From assembly GCA_032871835.1 (NCBI GenBank), contig CM065301.1, positions 11,044,413 to 11,108,412 on the forward strand: a DNA stretch of 64,000 bases, written 5' to 3'. Position numbers and translations under genes: made by a program. The notes under the pieces were generated by a model, which saw only the letters and a list, made by a program, of their open reading frames with translations, made no database searches and was not told the DNA's origin. Origin of the DNA: Dipteronia dyeriana (lineage: Eukaryota; Streptophyta; Magnoliopsida; Sapindales; Sapindaceae). The first letter of the stretch is position 1, and each line of letters starts with the position of its first letter. This document shows positions 9,693 to 20,780 of this stretch, one piece after another.

Positions 9693-9946
9693 TCATCTCT
9701 TAGTAGAAATGGTTGTGCACCTCCTTTCCACATTTAGTGATTAGAGGTTCGAGTTTCACAATGTGCATTTTACAAGCATGAGTGGGGAGTTTTCTCCCAG
9801 TTTGTTGGAGCAACCCTTTCTCTGACTGTGAGAGTTGTAGTCCATATGTAACCTCTCACCGATAGTGAGAGTAGTATTTTGGACCGTACTTGTAGAGTCT
9901 TTAATCTCGCCAGGTCCCGACTATAATTGCATTTAAAAAAAAAGAC
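9693..9946 (+). mobile_element. SINE-like element inserted in the left inverted repeat
   Basis: This 250-base insert interrupts the left arm relative to the intact right arm. It has A-box-like (near 9705) and B-box-like (AGGTTCGAGTTTC near 9747) RNA polymerase III promoter sequences. It contains two related blocks (CTCTGACTGTGAGAG, TCTCACCGATAGTGAGAG) and ends CCCGACTATAATTGCATTTAAAAAAAA, a tail resembling plant Au-type SINEs. Flanking target duplications are not clear. Confidence 0.6.
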
Positions 9947-10422
9947 TATCTTTCCTAAATTTACTATTTCTCTTCCTTACATTTTTTTTCCTCTCTTCTG
10001 ATGCGTTTATTTATTCATAATTCATTATAAAAAATCAAACAAACACAAAATTAAGAAATTAGCTGTCTTTCAACACAACATATGAACCAATTTTTTTTTT
10101 TAAAAAAAAACCTATAAAAAAACCGCAAGAGTTGGAATTAAACAAAAAAAAACTGCACTACAATACATAGTCTCTGGCAAGATTTTATGGATATATAGAA
10201 TTTGAAAGACTATTAGGATTATATGAACTAGACTTTCAGGATTCTTATTTTTTTAAAAAAAGAGTCTCTAAACTTTATTTATAGACTATTAGGAATATCT
10301 AGACTTTATTTAAAAACTTTTTGATTTTTTTTTAAAATATGGGCCCTATATTTCTATATATATCTTGTAATTGAGTTTTTACATATAATAATCTTGAAAT
10401 GATAAACTGGTCAACTAGGGTT

Positions 10423-10760
10423 TGACTATAGACACTATATCGCCAACAATATACTACACATTGATCATTTTATCTATTTTTTTTCGAAAAACTAGTAATA
10501 TATTAAAAGGACAAAGCCTGCAAACAAAGTATAGAAGGGCACTCGTCCATAACCAAAGATCTCATAGCTGGATGAACATCCTCAATCTAGTACTGGTCAT
10601 TAACAAACTACAATGCAAGCTTAGCAAGAGTTTATCTTTTTAATATTATTATGTGAAAACCTAATTACATGACTATAGGCACTATATCGCCAACAATATA
10701 CTACACATTAATCACAATCAGTTTATCTTTTCAATATTATTATATGTGAAACCCCAATTA
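10423..10760 (+). repeat. 248-bp-spaced direct repeat inside the inverted-repeat element
   Basis: GACTATAGACACTATATCGC plus its continuation through AACAATATACTACACATT occurs at 10423 and again at 10671 with small changes. GTTTATCTTTT[TC]AATATTATTAT recurs at about 10631 and 10721. An open frame at 10422-10643 shows no protein family features. The rest of 10760-11440 is AT-rich with nothing recognisable. Confidence 0.7.
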
Positions 10761-11626
10761 TTGTAAACACTACAAGATACAATTTAATTATTACCTAAAC
10801 CTGGTCTATTGCTAGTTGTTAGGGTTTCTTCACAACCTTGTTGTTATTTTCTGAAAAGTCTTGAGCGAGCGTAAAAAGTTTGATGGGAAAGGGCAATACA
10901 ATTTTGGGGTCTTGGTATTTATAGTTATCACTAAAAAGTCTAGACAATTCATATTGTTATGAAATCCTATAAATCTTGATCTCATTCAATACCACTAGAT
11001 AATTTGATGCATCTTAAAAATATGGATCAAATACCACAAGATATTATGGACCTTTTAAAAAAATCTTAAAAGTTTTAATTGAATACCACCAGACTTATCT
11101 AACTTATTAAAAAGTCTCAATCCAATAACACCAGATTTTTACTTCATAAATTTGCCTATTAAAATCCCAATCCAATACATAAATGACACTGACAAATCCT
11201 TGTATCTGTGAATCATGCTGTGAATCGTGATTCATGATTTTAGTTGCTTATACTTTTTTAATTTTTTAATTTATTTTTCTGAATTATTAATATTATATTT
11301 TTCGTATTGTATTATGTACTGCAATTGTTTCAATTTAATTCCAATTCATTCGGTTTTTTGTTGTTGTATATTTTTGATAGTATTTTTTTAAAAAAGTACC
11401 AAAAGAGAGAAAGACATAAGAGATAGAAGGAAAAAAAATGTTAGGAAGTGAAATAGTAAATTTAGGAAAGAGAATCTTGAAGAGAAAAAAGAGGAGATAA
11501 AAATATTAATACGGAGAGAGGAAAAATAAATAAATTTAACGGATCCTAACCATTCACATCTCAATAATCTAATGGTTATAAAATCGTGTCAATTCTCATT
11601 TTAAAAATTGTGTCACCCCAATCCAT

Positions 11627-11979
11627 AAATATAGGCTAATTGGCACGGATGTCCTACTAAACTCCTTAAAAATTTATACTATGCTCGCTATCCTTTTTTT
11701 TTCCAACACTAAACCCTTTAAACTCTCAAAAATTGGTAGAAGCTAACTGTCGATGCCCCCTCAGAGGGGGCAATAAATTCAAGTGTTTACCAATAAAACG
11801 AGAATTCAGGGGGTTTAGTACTGAAAAAAATAAAATAAAAGAGGTATATTATAAATTTTTAAAGAGTTTAGGGGTATCGGTACCAATTATATATATATGG
11901 TTTAGATTAATTTGAGTGTTAGAAAACAATCAATGCCTCTCACAACATTGAAGTCATTTTTTGTTTTTTGTTTTTTCTT
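11627..11979. other. AT-rich intergenic stretch, nothing recognised
   Basis: Contains several homopolymer runs and a short open frame (11733-11915) without family features. No repeat, promoter or RNA signal that I can support. Confidence 0.5.
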
Positions 11980-12395
11980 TTGGGGGGGGGCAGGATTTTT
12001 AAGAAATTATAAATTTTTTCTTAAATTTTATACATTTTTCACTTGGTCCTGAGGGCTTGTTTTTTATCCCATCACATCATATGACATCAATAACTAATTA
12101 TATTTATTATTAATTGGGGTGGCGGGGAATTATTTTTAAGAAATTATTAATTTTTTATTAAATTTTATACATTTTTCACTTGGTCCTGAGGGCTTGTTTT
12201 TTATCCCATCACATCATATGACATCAATAACTAATTATATTTATTATGAATTGGGGGGAGGGGGGATTATTTTAAAAAATTATAATTTTTTTCTTAAATT
12301 TTATACATTTTTCACTTTGGTCCTGAAGGTTTTTTTTATCCCATCACATCATATGACATCAATAACTAATTATATTTATTATGAATTTATGATAC
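11980..12395 (+). repeat. 137-bp minisatellite, three copies
   Basis: Each unit holds TTATACATTTTTCACTT, GGTCCTGA[GA]GG, ATCCCATCACATCATATGAC and AATAACTAATTATATTTATT, with the GGTCCTGA block near 12045, 12181 and 12318. Each unit ends in a G-run (up to eight or nine G). A 103-codon frame across it simply encodes the repeat twice and is not a gene. Confidence 0.9.
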
Positions 12396-12509
12396 CTTAT
12401 TATAATGATATAAATGAAAGGTATATCATATATTCATATGCTAGGCACATGGGATATAAAACAAGTGGAAATGGTGAGATATGTCACATTTTTTGTGTAT
12501 TGTAATGAT

Positions 12510-13893
12510 GTCACAACTTTAATAACTTAAGTTTAAAAGACACTTATTATGGTGAACTACCCAAATTGTCCTTAAATAATCTATTTTTATTCTTATTGTG
12601 CTTTTATCTACACTTTGAAAACGATAACTCATCTCTCTCTCTCCAAAATAGTTGTTTGAAAATAGATCTAAAACACCTCTCTCTCCAACAAACTTGTCTC
12701 TCTCTAGATTCTGTAAAAAAATAACATATATTTGTGATCTTCGTTTATATATTTTCATATATTTCTATGTGGTTTAACAATGTATCCATTCGTTATGATT
12801 TGTTGTCCCAGTCTTTATATGAATATATATGAACATTTAGTCTCCAGATTCTGTCTGAGACTTTTTTGAAATACTCCGAGCTTTTTTGATTAGTGTCCGA
12901 GCTTTTTTAATATGATTCGGAGCTTTTTTATACTTCTTTGAGCTTTTTTGATTTGTCTCCGAGCTTTTTTGATATGGTCCAAAAAAAATTCTAACTTTTG
13001 GTAAAAAAATTCGAACCAAGTAAAAAAAAGTTTCGACACTTGACAAAAAAATTCGAACCCTTACCAAAAAAGCTCGAGCTTTTTTTTAATGGGTTCGAGC
13101 TTTTCTACTAAGTGCCCGAACTTTTTTTTTAATGGGTTCGAACTTTTTTACCAAGTGTCCGAGCTTTTTTTTACTTTGTTCGAGCCTTTTTACCAAGTAA
13201 ACCAAGTAAAAAAAAGCTCGAGTACTTGGTAAAAAAGCTCGAACCCAGTAAAAAAAAAGCTTGGGCACTTGGTAAAAAAGCTCAAACCCATTAAAAAAAA
13301 GCTTGAGCTTTTTGGTAAGGGTTCGAGCTTTTTTGTCAAGTGCCCGAGCTTTTTTTTAATGGGTTCGAGCTTTTTTTTTTAACTATGTTCGAATCTTTTT
13401 GCCAAGTTAAAAAAAAAAGCTCGGACACTATGTAAAAAACTCGAACATAGTAAAAAAAAGCTCGGACACTTAGGAAAAAAGTTCGAACCCATTACAAAAA
13501 AGCTCGAACTTTTTTGGTAAGGGTTTGAGCTTTTTTGCCAAGTGCCCAAACTTTTTTTACTGGGTTTGAGACTTTTACTAAAGGCTCCGGACCTGTTGTA
13601 ATTATATTTAGAGTATTTTAAGTACGATCAGAAAAAAAAAGCTTTGGGGGTGCTGCCCCTGCCCCCCGCGAGCTGACCAGCGGCGGAGAGCTCGACCCCA
13701 AATGTATCTGCGTAGCGCCACTCCGTCGCCGTTCGAGTGATTACCTGAGTTCCAACGAGATTTTCTCTCTCTACTTCACAACTATCACTGTAAAATGAAT
13801 GAAAGAAATCTGATGTGGAAAAACTATTGGGGGTATTTTTGTCCATTCACCATAATAGTTGTCTTTTAAACATAAGTTATTAAAGCAGTGACA
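12510..13893. mobile_element. 1.4 kb inverted-repeat element with a palindromic repeat core
   Basis: The ends are inverted repeats of about 60 bases. The left end has TTTAATAACTTAAGTTTAAA and GTGAACTACCCAAATTGTCC; the right end, reversed, has TTTAATAACTTATGTTTAAA and a GGTGAATGGACAAAAAT equivalent. The outer bases share TGTCAC. The core (12880-13580) is an unusual array of AAAGCTCG-type repeats in both directions. Next to it is a GC-rich block (13640-13760) that looks unlike its surroundings and may be captured DNA. No transposase is present, so it is non-autonomous. Family unknown. Confidence 0.6.
12880..13580. repeat. palindromic array of GAGCTTTTTT / AAAAAAGCTC units
   Basis: Some two dozen or more units of roughly 20-30 bases alternate between GGTTCGAGCTTTTTT and AAAAAAGCTCGAACC forms, with linkers such as ACCAAGTGCCC and TTGGTAAAA that are also mutual reverse complements. 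Early units (12880-12980) are all in one direction. From about 13060 the orientation flips repeatedly, so a transcript could fold into several long hairpins. Small reverse-strand frames here (lysine- or serine-rich) only reflect the repeat. Confidence 0.85.
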
Positions 13894-14189
13894 GTATTAA
13901 AATACCACCTCCAAAAAGTGCTATCATTTTTTGAACCCACACTCACAGGACCAGAGTGAAATTTTTAAAACACCGAGTATAGCATTACTGATATTTAATT
14001 TAAGCAATGTTTGAGATTGTATAGGTTAAGAAATAATCTATTTATAGCTTTGTTTTTAAAAGAATCAACTTTTTTTTTGAAAAAAAGGTAGGTGTAAGTG
14101 TTTGTAAATCCATTTATGAAACAATTGTGCTTTTGGAAATGAAGGGTCATTTATTTAGTAAAATGACTAAAATAAACACTTAAAAAAAA
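13894..14189. other. spacer between the inverted-repeat element and the tandem gene array
   Basis: AT-rich DNA with T-runs near 14070 and no recognisable gene or repeat. The tandem unit begins at about 14190 with GGGTGTCCCCTTGCGAATAC. Confidence 0.5.
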
Positions 14190-14782
14190 GGGTGTCCCCT
14201 TGCGAATACTTTTTCTAGATAATTACGAATGAATCGATCACGACATAAGCATATTGGCGAACACAGTAACAATTTCATATCTAAAACGACTTATTATTTT
14301 AAGTCAGATAATTTATAAATTCTACTTTGTCTTTTTTAGTTATTTGGGCAAAAAAATATTAAATACGAAAGAGTATAATATCGAATACAAGGACAATAAA
14401 GAGGAAAAACAAAAAGAAAAAAAGAAAAAACAAAACTATTTTATGTAAATTGTGCATTATGCTACAGCCTTTATATTTTCCGAAGGTAGCTTTTCGTTTT
14501 GATTTATATCGACAACTAATCGTGTAACATATCAGAATGTTACCACTACGTATATTACTGAATAAAGTGGGGATCCGGTTCCTGAAAGTTTGGTCTTGTC
14601 ACTGGACGTTTTAATTGATATCATTAAATTTCAAGATGATTGAGCAAAGTTTATTTACATAATCGTAACTTAATATCAATCGAAACACTAGTTATATATC
14701 GGTTCAAGTAAGTTCAATAAATGCGAAGTAAAGAATTAATGAAACGCTTTAAAAACTTAACTCGACCTATATTTTAACTTCT

Positions 14783-14789
14783 TATAAAT
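14783..14789 (+). promoter_or_regulatory. conserved TATA box of the ECA1-like gene units
   Basis: TATAAAT sits in ACTTCTTATAAATGAGCTTG about 110 bases before the start codon position. It is repeated at the same place in most units (for example 27334, 38632, 57002, 62572). In units 4 and 7 the box is changed to ATTAATTAG (about 34682 and 45987). The expected start of transcription is near CCCCATTGCAACACCATC. Confidence 0.6.
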
Positions 14790-14898
14790 GAGCTTGTCTT
14801 CCCCCATTGCAACACCATCGAGAAAGGAAATGGATTGATCACTAACGAACACCTTTTTGTATGGAGATAAAATATATAACAGACTAATCTTTTACATT

Positions 14899-15276
14899 AT
14901 TGCAGGTATCAGTAGCTACTCTTGCTTAATTGCCTTTTTCTTGTTGAGCGAGATAGCCATTCTTTTACCCATGCTTGCTGCTCGCGACCTGGGAGAAGTT
15001 GTTGCTCTTCCCCCGTTACCAAAGAGCACTCACGATTTCTTATAACAATGTGCGACAAAACTGAAACCGGGGTGTGGTAATCAGCTCGTAGGAAGCCTGT
15101 TCGGAACTGGAACGGTCTCACCTGATTGTTGTCATAACCTTCCTACGTTCGGACGACCTTGCTATGACGAGTTTTTGGCTGTAACTCTTCCTTACCACAA
15201 AGTTGATGCAGCCAAAGTTAAAGCTAAGAGTGAAAAGGTTTGGAACGATTGTGCGAAAATCAAGCCTTCTGCTTGA
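14899..15276 (+). pseudogene. ECA1/prolamin-like secreted cysteine-rich protein, array copy 1 (broken)
   Basis: Family layout: a hydrophobic signal peptide, then a Cys pattern C-x7-C-x17-CC-x9-C-x29-C, the arrangement of plant prolamin-like/ECA1 gametogenesis-related proteins, which are small secreted proteins often of the egg cell or embryo sac. In this copy the start codon is ATT instead of ATG (14899). A frame with its own upstream ATG at 14857 reads through the signal peptide but stops at TAA 15043, just before the first Cys, where other copies have a Glu codon. Past that stop all six Cys are present up to TGA at 15276. Expected length is 125 residues. Function is inferred from family only. 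Confidence 0.8.
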
Positions 15277-16648
15277 GCATTATAAATTATTTTATTTGAT
15301 AAACATTGTGATGCAAAATCACATAGAGCTATAAAGGTTTATCTTTATCATTACGCATTGTTATGTGTACGGAAAACTATTCACGTAAAACAAATACTTA
15401 TTTTTACTCGTACGTCAACCGCGTTTAAATAAGTTCTATGTCGTACGTTAGAATTTGACGGCCCTCTTACCATGCATAATGTTACCAATATAAGTGAATA
15501 AAATATTTGTGAAAAATAACATGGAAGTAACAGTAAAATTTAATAAAACGGCTGCTACGAATGATGAATAAACCGTCATAGTTATATACATAAAGTTTAA
15601 TCGTGTTCGTAAGTAGAAAAAAAAACTTTACTATGAACACTATTTCTTTTATTTTACGGTACAAATATATCGATAATTTAACGATTCAGCAACATAAAAA
15701 TCAATACTCATTATTTCCTATATGTAACCTTCAAAATATTGATAAATCAAAATTAATATTGCTTATTAATTTTATGTAAGGTATATTTATATTCTAGAGG
15801 GATTTTACGTTTCGTTGTCAATGCTTTTTTATATGATAGAATAAAGTTTCTAGCGATCAAAATTTCGTATATTTGATTCGTAGAAATAGAAAGTTTGATA
15901 AAGTTGTTTCATGAAGTTAAGAAAGTTTTTATTGTCTCAGGAATATTACTTTCTAAACAGAACTCGTAAAATTTACAGTGTCATGGAATCGTTCTCGTAT
16001 AAATGACGTACATCATGTTTATGAATTAAATTACTTTGTCAGAACAAATAAGTGAAAGTAACAAATTTTATAATACATAAAAAAGGGAATTCTTCTTACA
16101 AACGAAATTTACGTATTTTGTCCAGACAACTTTTCTCAAAATAATTAGTTTTCAAAATTTAAAAAAAGGTTTCCCCTTGCGAATACTTTTTGTAGATAAT
16201 TACGAATGAACCGATCACGACATAAGCATATTGACGAACACAGTAACAATTTCATATCTTAAGAGACTTATTATTTTAAGTCAGATAATTTATAAATTCT
16301 ACTTTGTCTTTTTTAGTTATTTGGCCAAAAAAATATTAAATACAAAAGAGTATAATATCGAATACAAGGACAATAAAGAGGAAAAACAGAAATGTAAATA
16401 GAAAAAAACAAAAGTATTTTATGTAAATTGTGCATTATGCTACAGCCTTTATATTTTCCGAATGTAGCTTTATGTTTTGATTTATATCGACAACTAATCG
16501 TGTAACATATCAGAATGTTGCCACTACGTATATTACTGAATAAAGTGGGGACCCGGTTCCGGAAAGTTTGGTCTTGTAACTAGACGTTTTGATTGATATC
16601 ATTAAATTTCAAGATGATTGAGCAACGTTTATTTACATAATAGTAGCT

Positions 16649-18229
16649 TGAAAAGTCCTCATTTGTTGATTGACTTATTTCGTGAACAACCACATTGTTG
16701 GGGTTCATGTAAGGGTAGCTTAGGCTCTCAAGACCTCAAGAGGTGAAGCAGCAATGGTAAAATTCTTGTGCTTACTTACTTTGAAGAGATAGTTGCACAC
16801 ACTCACATATTCATGCATAACTCTTGATCTTATATGTTGAGTGTTTTCTTGTGTGTATTTTATTTTAAATGACACTTGTTGACCTATTTGCATCTTGCTA
16901 TGAAAGTTGTATGTCATGCTAGGCATTAAAATAGGATGCAATTTCATCACTCTTGAACTTATTGTTTTGTGCATCTGAGTGTTGGAAAAATAGGCATTGC
17001 TGTTGGTGCGCTACTCGACCAGCGCACCTCATCAACGCAATTTTCACAATGGACTGTCGCTAGTGTTGCGCCACTGAGCTGAGCTGCTACACCAGCGTAT
17101 AGTTGAGAAATGTGGGCGGGCGCTACTAGTCCAGTGCACATCTCAAGCGTAAACTTCCCAGAGAATCTGGGCTTGTGTTGCGCTACTGGGATGCGCCACT
17201 CGTCCAACGCCTATTTTAAAAATAGGTTGTGCGCTGGTGGTGCGCTACTCGACCAGCGCACGTCACCAGCACACACAGAGGAAGTTGAAACATTTTTTCC
17301 GAAATGACCTCACTTTGTTTGGATCTTATATATATACATATAACTCAATGCCTTAAGGTCGTGCATGAGTTCAGAATATCACGTTTCTTCCTTAGAACAC
17401 ATTTCAAAGGAAAAACACTTCCAAGAACTCATTTTTAATCACTCAAAGCATTCCCATGAGCATTAAATCTTTATCTTGCATCATCTAAGTTCATCTAGAG
17501 TGCATCTATGGATAGGGTTTCTTCATCACATCTTGTTTGGTAAGCTCTTCGCTATCTTCTTACAAGTTAAGTGCTTTTGCTTGCTAAACCATCTTTTTAA
17601 TTAATTGTATTCTCTTAAAATATTTTCTTGATACAAATTAGAGATTGTTGTGATGCCATGATTAAGTGTTGTATTGTGATAGCTTCATAGGATTGTTTGA
17701 TCTATGTTTAGCTAAGTTATTTGAATATGTCATTTAGCACTTGATATCTAGGATTGCATTGCTTGTCATCTCATTATCCTAGATAAGCATATAGGGTTTC
17801 CTAGCCTTGTTTGTTCATTGAATATCATCATATATTCACTTAGGACACTTTATCTCTTCATTGAGAAGTAAGACTTGTGTTGCTTCCGGGGTAGGTAGCT
17901 TAAAGCACAAGCATGATGAACTAGGTTCACTTATACCGGGATTAGGTAGTGGTGAAGGATTAAACCGGGATTAGGTTGTAATTCTTTTATCATTAGTGGA
18001 TTCGAGGTTCTTGTCTGGCGCACTTATTAGCCCGTGGTTTTTCCCATTTGGAGGGTTTCCACATATATCTCAAGTGTCTTTAATATTTCTACATTTTTAC
18101 ACTTGTGATTTCATTGTAATTAGCTAGGGGCATTTCGTCAACTTGACTTAACGAAAATTGGATAAAAGTTAATTTAAATCTATTTACCCCCCCTTTAGAT
18201 TAATATTACACACCATATTATTTGTTTTA
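16649..18229 (+). repeat. 5' LTR of the Sirevirus-like element
   Basis: Begins TGAAAAGTCC and ends ...TTATTTGTTTTA, where the partner LTR ends in CA, so the last dinucleotide has mutated. Length is 1581 bases versus 1577 in the 3' LTR. Scattered substitutions and small indels separate the two, indicating an older insertion than the gypsy element at 27901. A TATA run lies at 17326-17344. Confidence 0.85.
16998..17285 (+). repeat. palindromic GCGCTACTCGACCAGCGC boxes in the LTR promoter
   Basis: The box TGCGCTACTCGACCAGCGCA occurs at about 17005 and 17239, with degenerate versions between (for example GCGCTACTAGTCCAGTGCA near 17119 and GCGCCACTCGTCCAACGCC near 17192). Each is an imperfect inverted repeat (GCGCT...AGCGC). 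They end about 60 bases before the TATA box. Sireviruses are known for such palindromic promoter boxes. The 3' LTR has the same set at 23861-24140. Confidence 0.8.
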
Positions 18230-18230
18230 A

Positions 18231-18243
18231 TTGGTATCAGAGC
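18231..18243 (+). promoter_or_regulatory. primer-binding site for initiator Met tRNA
   Basis: TTGGTATCAGAGC begins one base after the 5' LTR and matches the 3' end of plant initiator methionine tRNA in complement. It would start minus-strand DNA synthesis. Confidence 0.9.
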
Positions 18244-18354
18244 AGGTTCCTAAGCATACATAGGTGATCCTTGCTCATTTTGGTGTGTGTTTCATTTTGT
18301 GTTTGTATTGATCATTCAAACATTTGCATTCATATCATTCATTCATTAAACACA

Positions 18355-18980
18355 ATGAGTGGAAACGGTGGCAATGAGGGAGCTTCCAGCACTAGATCTC
18401 CACTCCTCACCTGATTGAATTATGCCTCTTGGAAAGGCAAGATAGAGTCGTACATATGCCAAATTCATGACAGAGCTTGGATGACAGTTGAAGATGGCTA
18501 CACTCCACCCATGATGACTCCCGCAGATGGAGGAGATGATGTACTCGAACCAAAGGCTCAGTGGAATGCATAAGAGTTTGAGGCTTCAAAGTGGAATAGG
18601 AAGGTAATGCATGCCATCCTATGTGCAATGGATGATAACTAATTCAAATTGGTTATGAACACTAGGATAGCTAAGGAGGCATGAGATATCTTAGAAGTTG
18701 CTCATGAAGGACTCCTACAAGGGCTCCTCAAGTTAACTTTCCTCAACCAAAAGCTCACAAAAGGAAGACACATATCATGCAAGCTCAACTAAGAAAGCAA
18801 TCAAGTCTTGCTCAGCAACAAAGAAGGAAATCTCCTTAACAACAAGAAAGACAACCACAAAGACATGGGAAGGCTCCAATGCATCATCAAGGATTTGGTA
18901 TAATTCCTAACTCTTTACCTACATGTCATTTTTGTGGTATTGATGGTCATATTAGACCAAATTGCTTTAGGTATATCAAA
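18355..18980 (+). pseudogene. copia gag (broken, internally shortened)
   Basis: ATG at 18355 starts MSGNGGNEGASS. A TGA at 18412 interrupts before the gag core YASWKGKIESYI and WMTVEDGY. Further stops lie at about 18570, 18640 and 18680. The middle of gag is largely missing, because soon after LEVAHEG comes a basic Q/N-rich stretch and then the zinc knuckle CHFCGIDGHIRPNC (about 18919-18966), close to CxxCx4Hx4C. Gag would form the virus-like particle. The deletion and stops make this copy inactive. Confidence 0.75.
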
Positions 18981-20780
18981 TTATGTAGGATTGAAAGCAT
19001 GATAGAAAAGAAAAAGGTTAGAGCCATGATGCATGATCCTAAGAAACCTAGAGCTATGATCCATGTCACTAGGAAAAGTGGAACACTTTTGCATGATCCT
19101 AGAACATTTAAAGCCCATGTACCATTGAAAACTAGGAAGAAATATACTGCACCTAGATGGATTAGAAAGGATGAACACCTTTGCCATGTTGCACAAAATC
19201 GCTTTGAAAGCTTATTATTGTGATTTTTGGTATTTGGATAGTGGGTGCTCTAGGCACATGGCTGGAAATAAGAGTTTCTTTGAGACTCTTGTGATGGAGG
19301 AGGGAGGAAATGTCACATTTGGTGATGGATCCAAAAAGAAAGTTAAAGAAAAGGGAACTATTTCCATTCCCGGATTACCCTCATTGTCCAATGCTTTGTA
19401 TGTTGATGGTCTAAAAGCCAATTTGATAAGCATTTCACATCTTAGTGATGATGGACTCTCCGTCTTGTTTAGAAAAAATGATTGTTCTATCCTATTGTCT
19501 AATGGACAAACCTTGTTAAAAGGTATGAGATCTAGTGACAATTGCTATTGTCTTGAGGCTAGAAGTGTGTCTTGCAATGTGTCCAAGGATGGACAAATAG
19601 AGTTGTGGCATGAAAGACTTGGCCACATGAACTTTAGGGATTTAAGAATCTTAGACAAGTTCAATGTTGTGCGAGGCCTTCCCAAGCTTGGGAAAAAGGT
19701 TAATGGTGTTTATGGACCTTGCCAACAAGAGAAGCAAACCAAAAGTATGCACAAAAAGGGCAAGTATATAATCACCAAAGAACCTCTAGAGCTTCTCCAC
19801 ATGAATCTTATGGGTCCTATGCAAACCGAGAGTTTAGGTGGAAAGAGATACATTTTTATATGTGTAGATGACTTCTTTAGGTACACATGGACATATTTCC
19901 TTAGAGAAAAATCTGAAACTTTTGATAAGTTCAAAATGCTTTGCTCCAAACTTCAAAATGAAATGAACTCCAAGATTAAAAGCATTAAGAGAATTAGGAG
20001 TGACCATGGAAAGGAATTTGAGAATGCCTATTTTGAAAACTTTTGTAATAGTCTAGGCATTTCTCATGAGTTTTCGGCTCGTTGGACACCTCAACAAAAT
20101 GGAGTTGTTGAGAGGAAGAATAGGGTTCTTTAAGAAATGGCCCGTGTGATGTTGCTTAGCAATAATGTCCGTAGGAATCTTTAGCCCGAAGCCGTTAATA
20201 CGGCATGCTACATAGGAAATAGAGTCTTCCTTAGGCCCCACACTAGGCAAACCTCCTATGAGTTATGGAAAGGTAGGAAGCCAAATGTTAGCTACTTCCA
20301 CACTTTGAGAAGCAAATGCTACATTTTGAATGACCGTGATCAACTTGGAAAATTTGATGCTAAGAGTGATAAGGATATCTTCATTGGCTATGTCTTGAAT
20401 AGTAGAGCCTATAGAGTTTTTAATCTAAGAACTAGGACCGTTATGGAATTATCTAATGTTGTCATTGATGATACTAGGCTCAAAACTAATGACCATGAGG
20501 AAGAGGTAGATTTAGTTGATGTTTCCCTTTTGGAGAAAGTAGTTGATATCTCTAATGTTGAAAAGGCTAATCTTGATGATGACATAGCACAACTTAGTGA
20601 TAGGATTCCTCTCTTGAACTCAAAAGAACCTGCTCCATGGGTTAGAAAACTTCATGACAAAGATGACATTATTGGTGAGGTTAGTGAGGGTGTCAGAACT
20701 AGGCATCAAATGACTAATCTAACTAGCTACACATGTTACACATCTCAAATAGAACCTAAGAAAATTGATGAAGCTTTCTA
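18981..20780 (+). pseudogene. copia protease and integrase (broken)
   Basis: The protease motif WYLDSGCSRHMAG lies at about 19219. GAG-pre-integrase follows (LWHERLGHMNFRDL, about 19600), with the second Cys pair degraded (VYGPCQQ, first Cys is Tyr). In the catalytic core the first Asp is Asn (LHMNLMGPMQ, about 19797), the second (RSDHGKEFEN, about 19995) and the Glu (NGVVERKNR, about 20099) remain. The long frame stops at TAA 20131. TAG near 20182 replaces a conserved Trp, and the frame reopens at 20305 with FIGYVLNSRAYRVFN. It would process Gag-Pol and insert element DNA. Confidence 0.85.

Larger units (their letters stand above)
9564..11626. mobile_element. 2.1 kb element with long (about 200-bp) inverted terminal repeats
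   Basis: The left end (about 9564-9690, resuming 9947-10000) is repeated in inverse orientation at about 11440-11626. Shared blocks include AATTGACACGATTT, ATAACCATTAGATTATTG, TTTATTTATTTTTCCTCTCT and TTTCCTAAATTTACTATTTC. Long inverted repeats with no transposase frame suggest a non-autonomous DNA transposon, possibly Mutator-like. The outermost bases match only loosely and I see no clear target duplication. The interior is AT-rich with a 248-bp direct repeat and no credible gene. The left arm is interrupted by a SINE-like insertion. Confidence 0.65.

Noticed and set aside
12194..12505. 103-codon forward frame
   Set aside because: It only reads through the 137-bp minisatellite, so the peptide is itself repeated.
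12837..13268. Lysine- and serine-rich reverse-strand frames
   Set aside because: Products of the AAAGCTCG palindromic array, with no protein family sign.
18231..18243. tRNA-like sequence (TGGTATCAGAGC), also at 32861 and 54806
   Set aside because: These are retrotransposon primer-binding sites, not tRNA genes; no cloverleaf surrounds them.
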